A stretch of 10,618 bases of DNA from an uncultured Clostridium sp. (lineage in GTDB: Bacteria; Bacillota; Clostridia; Lachnospirales; Lachnospiraceae): the NCBI GenBank assembly GCA_905192625.1, contig CAJJLI010000033.1, positions 1 to 10,618 of the forward strand, in the 5' to 3' direction. Shown here one piece after another: positions 7,737 through 10,618 of the stretch (position 1 is the stretch's first letter; each line of letters starts with the position of its first letter). The position numbers and the translations under genes were made by a program. The notes under the pieces were generated by a model that saw nothing but the letters and a program-made list of their open reading frames with translations, ran no database searches and was not told where the DNA came from.

Positions 7737-8432
7737 ATGAATTTATTAGGGGCTATCGTGCTGGCTATAATTATACTTAGTGCATATAAAGGAATGAAGA
7801 ATGGTCTTATAAAGACCGTGTTTTCAATTTGCTCTATGGTGATTGCATTGCTTTTAACGTTATGGTTAAGTCCTTATATCAGCAAAGTGGCACAATCAAA
7901 CGAGAGTGTGTTTAATTACTTTTCACATCAAGTTGAAAAGGCAATTCCCACAGAGAATATAGGATCAAAAATTAGTGACCAAATAAATTTTATTGATAAT
8001 CTACCCTTACCAAAGCCGTTAAAGACGACTATTATTGAACATAATAATACAGATACCTATGTAGCCTTGGCGGTGGATAATTTTGCATCTTATGTTAGCC
8101 ATTCAATTGCATCTATAATTATAAACGCAATTGCTTTTGTAATAACGTATTTAGTAATTACGATTGTTTTAAGAGTCTTAAGTACGGTGTTAGATATTAT
8201 TAGTAAATTGCCGATATTGCACCAAATTAATAAGCTTTCGGGACTTATTGTTGGCTTATTTCATGGTGTAATCATCGTATGGATTCTGTTTGTATTTATT
8301 ACTGCATTTGCAAGTACAGCAATGGGACAGAAGGCATTTGCAATGATTAATGATAGTGTAATATTGTCGTATATATATAACAATAATATTATTCTTCAAT
8401 TTATTACCAATATATCAAAGGTTTTATTTTAA
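7737..8432 (+). CDS. CvpA family membrane protein
   Basis: The 231-residue protein has four hydrophobic segments (about 2-17, 24-45, 124-147, 167-193) in the CvpA arrangement. It has the family's early YKGMKNGLIKTVFSI motif after the first segment and the LPILHQINKLSGLIVGLFHG motif before the last. CvpA proteins were named for colicin V production in E. coli; in Firmicutes their role is not settled, with links to envelope stress and cell-wall processes. The start ATG at 7737 has AAAGGAGGA about 5 nt upstream, which lies inside the end of the preceding gene, so the pair is translationally coupled. A loop of about 80 residues between segments 2 and 3 is longer than in the shortest members. Confidence 0.9.
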   Translation: MNLLGAIVLAIIILSAYKGMKNGLIKTVFSICSMVIALLLTLWLSPYISKVAQSNESVFNYFSHQVEKAIPTENIGSKISDQINFIDNLPLPKPLKTTIIEHNNTDTYVALAVDNFASYVSHSIASIIINAIAFVITYLVITIVLRVLSTVLDIISKLPILHQINKLSGLIVGLFHGVIIVWILFVFITAFASTAMGQKAFAMINDSVILSYIYNNNIILQFITNISKVLF

Positions 8433-8535
8433 AACTAAGAATATAGTATAACTTGCTTATTAAAATTGAATTGATAGGAAAATGTTTCGCATTAAGAGTA
8501 AAAAAAGAAATAGAACAGTTAAACTATAATAATTG

Positions 8536-8646
8536 GGGATGTCTTAAGATGGCGCTCATATTCAATGCTTATGCTTAAGTTTGTTAATAACATATAAAGC
8601 ATAAATGTAATATTATGAGCGGCTAGTTTAAGGCATCTTATTTTTT
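8536..8646 (+). terminator. Large bulged hairpin terminator after the cvpA-type gene
   Basis: Arms starting at 8536 and ending at 8639 pair with several G-U pairs and small bulges: GATGTCTTAA (8538-8547) against TTAAGGCATC (8628-8637), GCTCAT against ATGAGC further in, and TATGCTT against AAGCATA near the tip. Six T follow (8641-8646). The build is like the hairpin at 1925-2080. Confidence 0.7.
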
Positions 8647-8956
8647 ATAATTTTAGGAAAGACTTAGTTAATAGAAAATTTTAGAGTAAAGTCCTCAAGT
8701 TAAAAAAGCCACTACGTGCAAAAATGCGCACCTTGTGAGGTTGAATATATTGGTACGAAAAAGACTTGGGCGCGGAGAAAATACATTGCATATTTTTGCT
8801 CTCTTTTAGAAATTATGCTTGATAAAGTAGAAATATTAGGTTAAAAATGTATTTATACACGAAAGAAACTACCCAATTTTATAGTAGCTCTTTATAGAGT
8901 GTTTCTTTGATGATGAGACGGTTCCTTAGATTAACAACAAAGCAAATAACTATAAC

Positions 8957-8985
8957 TTGAAATTCTTTAAAGATTGGAGTATACT
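8957..8985 (+). promoter_or_regulatory. Sigma-A promoter for the aldolase gene
   Basis: TTGAAA (8957-8962) and TATACT (8980-8985) have an exact 17-nt spacer. The predicted start, near 8992, gives a leader of about 123 nt and falls inside the palindromic operator at 8991-9004. Confidence 0.7.
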
Positions 8986-8990
8986 GGCCG

Positions 8991-9004
8991 TGTAAGCACT
9001 TACA
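8991..9004. promoter_or_regulatory. cre/LacI-family operator at the aldolase transcription start
   Basis: TGTAAGCACTTACA has perfect 6-base inverted arms (TGTAAG/CTTACA) around a CA centre. It fits the catabolite-response element TGWNANCGNTNWCA at all fixed positions except one (A in place of G at the centre). Its place over the predicted start means a bound CcpA or LacI-type repressor would block transcription. Confidence 0.6.
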
Positions 9005-9058
9005 TTTATTTTTATGATGAAATAAGTGTAAAAAGCAAGTAGAATGATCTGGTTGCTG

Positions 9059-9080
9059 CAACAATCAAAAAAGATTGTTG
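9059..9080 (+). promoter_or_regulatory. Leader stem-loop before the aldolase gene
   Basis: CAACAATC (9059-9066) pairs perfectly with GATTGTTG (9073-9080) around a loop of six A. No T-run follows, so it is not a terminator. It ends about 20 nt before the ribosome binding site (AAAGGAG, 9100-9106) and may stabilise the mRNA or affect translation. Confidence 0.5.
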
Positions 9081-9114
9081 TCATGTATAAACAAAACGTA
9101 AAGGAGTAATAGAA

Positions 9115-10074
9115 ATGAACGAAGTATTAGAACGTTTTCAGAAATTAGGCATTATCCCAGTAGTAAAAATCGACAATGCAAAAGATGCAGCACCTTTAGC
9201 AAAAGCATTATGTGAAGGTGGTCTTCCAGTAGCTGAAGTTACATTCCGTACAGAAGCAGCAGAAGAAGCAATCCGTCTAATGGTAGAAGCATGCCCAGAT
9301 ATGTTTGTTGGTGCAGGTACTGTATTAACAACAGAACAAGTAGATAGAGCAGTTGCAGCAGGAGCAAAATTTATTGTTAGTCCTGGTTTAAATCCTAAGA
9401 TTGTTAAATACTGTATAGAAAAAGGGGTTCCTATTACACCTGGTACATCTAGCCCAACAGATATTGAACAAGCAATCGAATTAGGATTAGAAGCAGTTAA
9501 ATTCTTCCCAGCAGAAGCATCTGGTGGTCTTGCAAAGATCAAAGCTATGGCAGCTCCATATGTAAACATGATGTTTATGCCAACAGGTGGAATCAATCAA
9601 AAGAACTTAATTTCTTACCTTGATTTCCCTAAAATTTTAGCATGCGGTGGCAGCTGGATGGTTAGTGAAGCTCTAATCAACTCAGGTGAATTCGATGAAA
9701 TTAAGAAATTAACTAGAGAAGCAGTTAACACAATGCTTGGATTCGAATTAAAACACGTTGGAATCAACGCTAAGAGTGAAGATGAAGCAGATTCAGTAGC
9801 TACTTCTTTTGAAAAATTATTTGGCTTTGCTAAGAACGTAGGAAATAGTTCTATCTTTGCTGGTAGTGCAGTTGAAGTAATGAAACAACCATATCTTGGA
9901 GCAAATGGTCATATTGCTATTCAGACAAACTATATTGAAAGAGCAGTATACCACATGGAACTTCAAGGATTTGAATTTGATAAAGAAACTGCAAAATATA
10001 AAAATGACAAAATGGTTGCAATTTACCTAAAAGGTGAAATTGGCGGATTTGCTGTACATTTAGTTCAAAAATAA
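9115..10074 (+). CDS. eda: KDPG/KHG aldolase fused to a VOC (glyoxalase-like) domain
   Basis: Residues 1 to about 210 are a full class I KDPG/KHG aldolase, which splits 2-keto-3-deoxy-6-phosphogluconate into pyruvate and glyceraldehyde-3-phosphate in uronate and gluconate breakdown. Key residues are visible: the general acid/base Glu41 with Arg45 in AEVTFRT, the Schiff-base Lys129 in VKFFPAEASGG, and phosphate-binding stretches PTGGIN (156-161) and CGGSWM (177-182). The usual enzyme ends near here, but this one continues for about 108 residues (211-319) with a VOC pattern: KHVGINA, SAVEVMKQ, NGHIAIQT and GFAVHLVQK. By position, His214, Glu254, His266 and His315 match the metal ligands of glyoxalase I. 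The start ATG at 9115 has AAAGGAG 8 nt upstream. The gene stands alone, with its own promoter, operator and terminator. The even codon use suggests strong expression. Confidence 0.93.
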   Translation: MNEVLERFQKLGIIPVVKIDNAKDAAPLAKALCEGGLPVAEVTFRTEAAEEAIRLMVEACPDMFVGAGTVLTTEQVDRAVAAGAKFIVSPGLNPKIVKYCIEKGVPITPGTSSPTDIEQAIELGLEAVKFFPAEASGGLAKIKAMAAPYVNMMFMPTGGINQKNLISYLDFPKILACGGSWMVSEALINSGEFDEIKKLTREAVNTMLGFELKHVGINAKSEDEADSVATSFEKLFGFAKNVGNSSIFAGSAVEVMKQPYLGANGHIAIQTNYIERAVYHMELQGFEFDKETAKYKNDKMVAIYLKGEIGGFAVHLVQK

Positions 10075-10102
10075 GAATTTAAATTATATTTAGTGGTATA
10101 AT

Positions 10103-10164
10103 AAAAGGTGTATAGATAATATCGTTGTTAACTAACAAGGTATTTATTTCTATGCATCTTTTTT
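10103..10164 (+). terminator. Bulged hairpin terminator after the aldolase gene
   Basis: Arms 10103-10116 and 10149-10162 pair with two G-U pairs. After an internal loop, TTGTT pairs with AACAA near the tip (about 10125-10138). A T-run (10159-10164) forms part of the closing stem and tail. It lies about 30 nt after the aldolase stop codon. Confidence 0.75.
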
Positions 10165-10425
10165 ATGTTTCATGTGGGAAATGATATATTGCTAAGTCTA
10201 AGTAAATCGACCTGGTACAAAGAATACATTTGGCTTATTTTTTCGTTTATAAAGGGGCGCATTCATTCTTTCTTGCTTACCTTTTTCGGTATATTAACGT
10301 TTATATTTAGGTAAGTGAAGAATAATCGTAAATTATAAATTATAATTCATAAGGGGTTTGATCCGAGGGAAAAATAATCTTTTTACTTGTAATAAAGGTA
10401 GTATTTAAGCGTATATGCAGTAGAT
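10165..10425. other. Non-coding spacer with an imperfect hairpin
   Basis: No gene is seen. An inverted repeat with perfect CTTACCT (10276-10282) and AGGTAAG (10309-10315) arms, extended outward by G-U and A-T pairs to about 10270-10322, has no T-run, so its role is unclear. A short AT-rich direct repeat (AAATTAT twice, about 10331-10346) follows. Nothing else was recognised. Confidence 0.5.
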
Positions 10426-10488
10426 TTAAAAAAAATGATAAAAAAGTTTAAAAAAAGTGTTGACATACTCTTTGAGTGGTGATATAAT
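10425..10488 (+). promoter_or_regulatory. Consensus rRNA-type promoter with A-rich upstream tract
   Basis: TTGACA (10460-10465) and TATAAT (10483-10488) are both perfect, with a 17-nt spacer. The preceding 35 nt carry phased A- and T-runs like an UP element. This strength is typical of rRNA or tRNA operons. The start would be near 10495. Confidence 0.85.
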
Positions 10489-10494
10489 CAATTT

Positions 10495-10618
10495 TGCTGA
10501 TGCGGCAAAGAAACATAAAGCAGACAGCGAGATGATAAAGTAATTTATGATTGATAAGTTACTAAGAACATTGATAACTGAACAGTGAAACAACCTTGAA
10601 ATTCGTTGAGAATAAAAA
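10495..10618 (+). other. Probable leader of an rRNA operon (5' part, runs off the window)
   Basis: There is no open frame or ribosome binding site after the strong promoter. A 10-bp stem (10539-10548 with 10554-10563, loop GATTG) is followed by the AAGAACATTGATAACTGAACAG-like stretch (from about 10564) seen in leaders and spacers of Gram-positive rRNA operons. The 16S gene itself is not reached, so a tRNA operon remains possible. Confidence 0.6.

Larger units (their letters stand above)
8433..9114. other. 682-nt non-coding region between the cvpA-type gene and the aldolase
   Basis: No credible gene lies here. It holds, in order, a large hairpin terminator (8536-8646), a stretch with a small G-C-containing hairpin (GTGCA/TGCGC around 8716-8729), a nested hairpin (arms 8862-8869 and 8901-8908, with an inner CTCT/AGAG stem at 8888-8899), then the aldolase promoter, operator and leader hairpin. 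A 46-codon open stretch at 8704-8844 has no good start or ribosome binding site. No known riboswitch pattern was recognised between 8650 and 8950. Confidence 0.6.

Noticed and set aside
8704..8844. 46-codon open stretch between the large terminator and the aldolase promoter
   Set aside because: It has no ATG near its start, only a GTG with no ribosome binding site, overlaps hairpins, and its translation matches no family I recognise.
9138..9596. 152-codon open frame on the minus strand inside the aldolase gene
   Set aside because: It lies opposite a strongly conserved enzyme and its sequence is an antisense shadow of it.
10097..10102. TATAAT with TGG before it, just upstream of the aldolase terminator
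   Set aside because: No -35 is present, and transcription from here would run straight into the terminator hairpin.

Overview
The window looks like chromosomal core DNA from a low-GC, spore-forming Clostridia species, most likely Lachnospiraceae. This rests on AT-rich sequence, strong AGGAGG-type ribosome binding sites, a dnaX-ybaB-recR cluster, a YyaC-type sporulation protein, and envelope proteins of a style seen in that family. Lachnoclostridium (Clostridium) phytofermentans or a close relative would fit, but that name is recognition and not proof. I see no CRISPR array, insertion sequence, tRNA or phage gene.

Layout. (1) Nucleotides 1-2791 hold the DNA replication and repair cluster: dnaX (5' end cut off by the window edge), ybaB and recR. 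A 156-nt bulged hairpin and a separate promoter lie between ybaB and recR, so recR probably has its own transcription start. (2) Nucleotides 2845-3957 encode an unrecognised membrane protein with a coiled coil on each side of two membrane segments. A near-perfect bidirectional terminator separates it from the convergent yyaC gene. (3) Nucleotides 4860-8432 form an envelope group: a bitopic protein with an MPN/JAB1-like N-terminus and a C-terminal LysM domain, then a DUF5711-like propeller protein tightly coupled to a CvpA-family membrane protein. (4) Nucleotides 8433-9114 are non-coding. They hold a large hairpin terminator, then a near-consensus promoter whose start point lies under a palindromic cre/LacI-type operator, then a stem-loop in the leader. 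(5) Nucleotides 9115-10074 encode a KDPG/KHG aldolase fused to a glyoxalase-like (VOC) domain, followed by another bulged terminator. (6) The last 200 nt carry a consensus promoter with an A-rich upstream tract and a leader that looks like the start of an rRNA operon. The 16S gene would lie just beyond the window.

How the parts relate. DnaX, YbaB and RecR serve chromosome replication and recombinational repair. The central genes act at the cell membrane and wall. The aldolase belongs to sugar-acid (uronate or gluconate) breakdown and appears to be controlled by carbon source through the operator. The points most worth following are the aldolase-VOC fusion with a possible metal site, the LysM protein whose MPN-like fold lacks the metal-binding histidines, and the repeated use of very long, G-U-rich, bulged hairpins between genes. 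I did not find convincing evidence for a wholly new multi-gene system.
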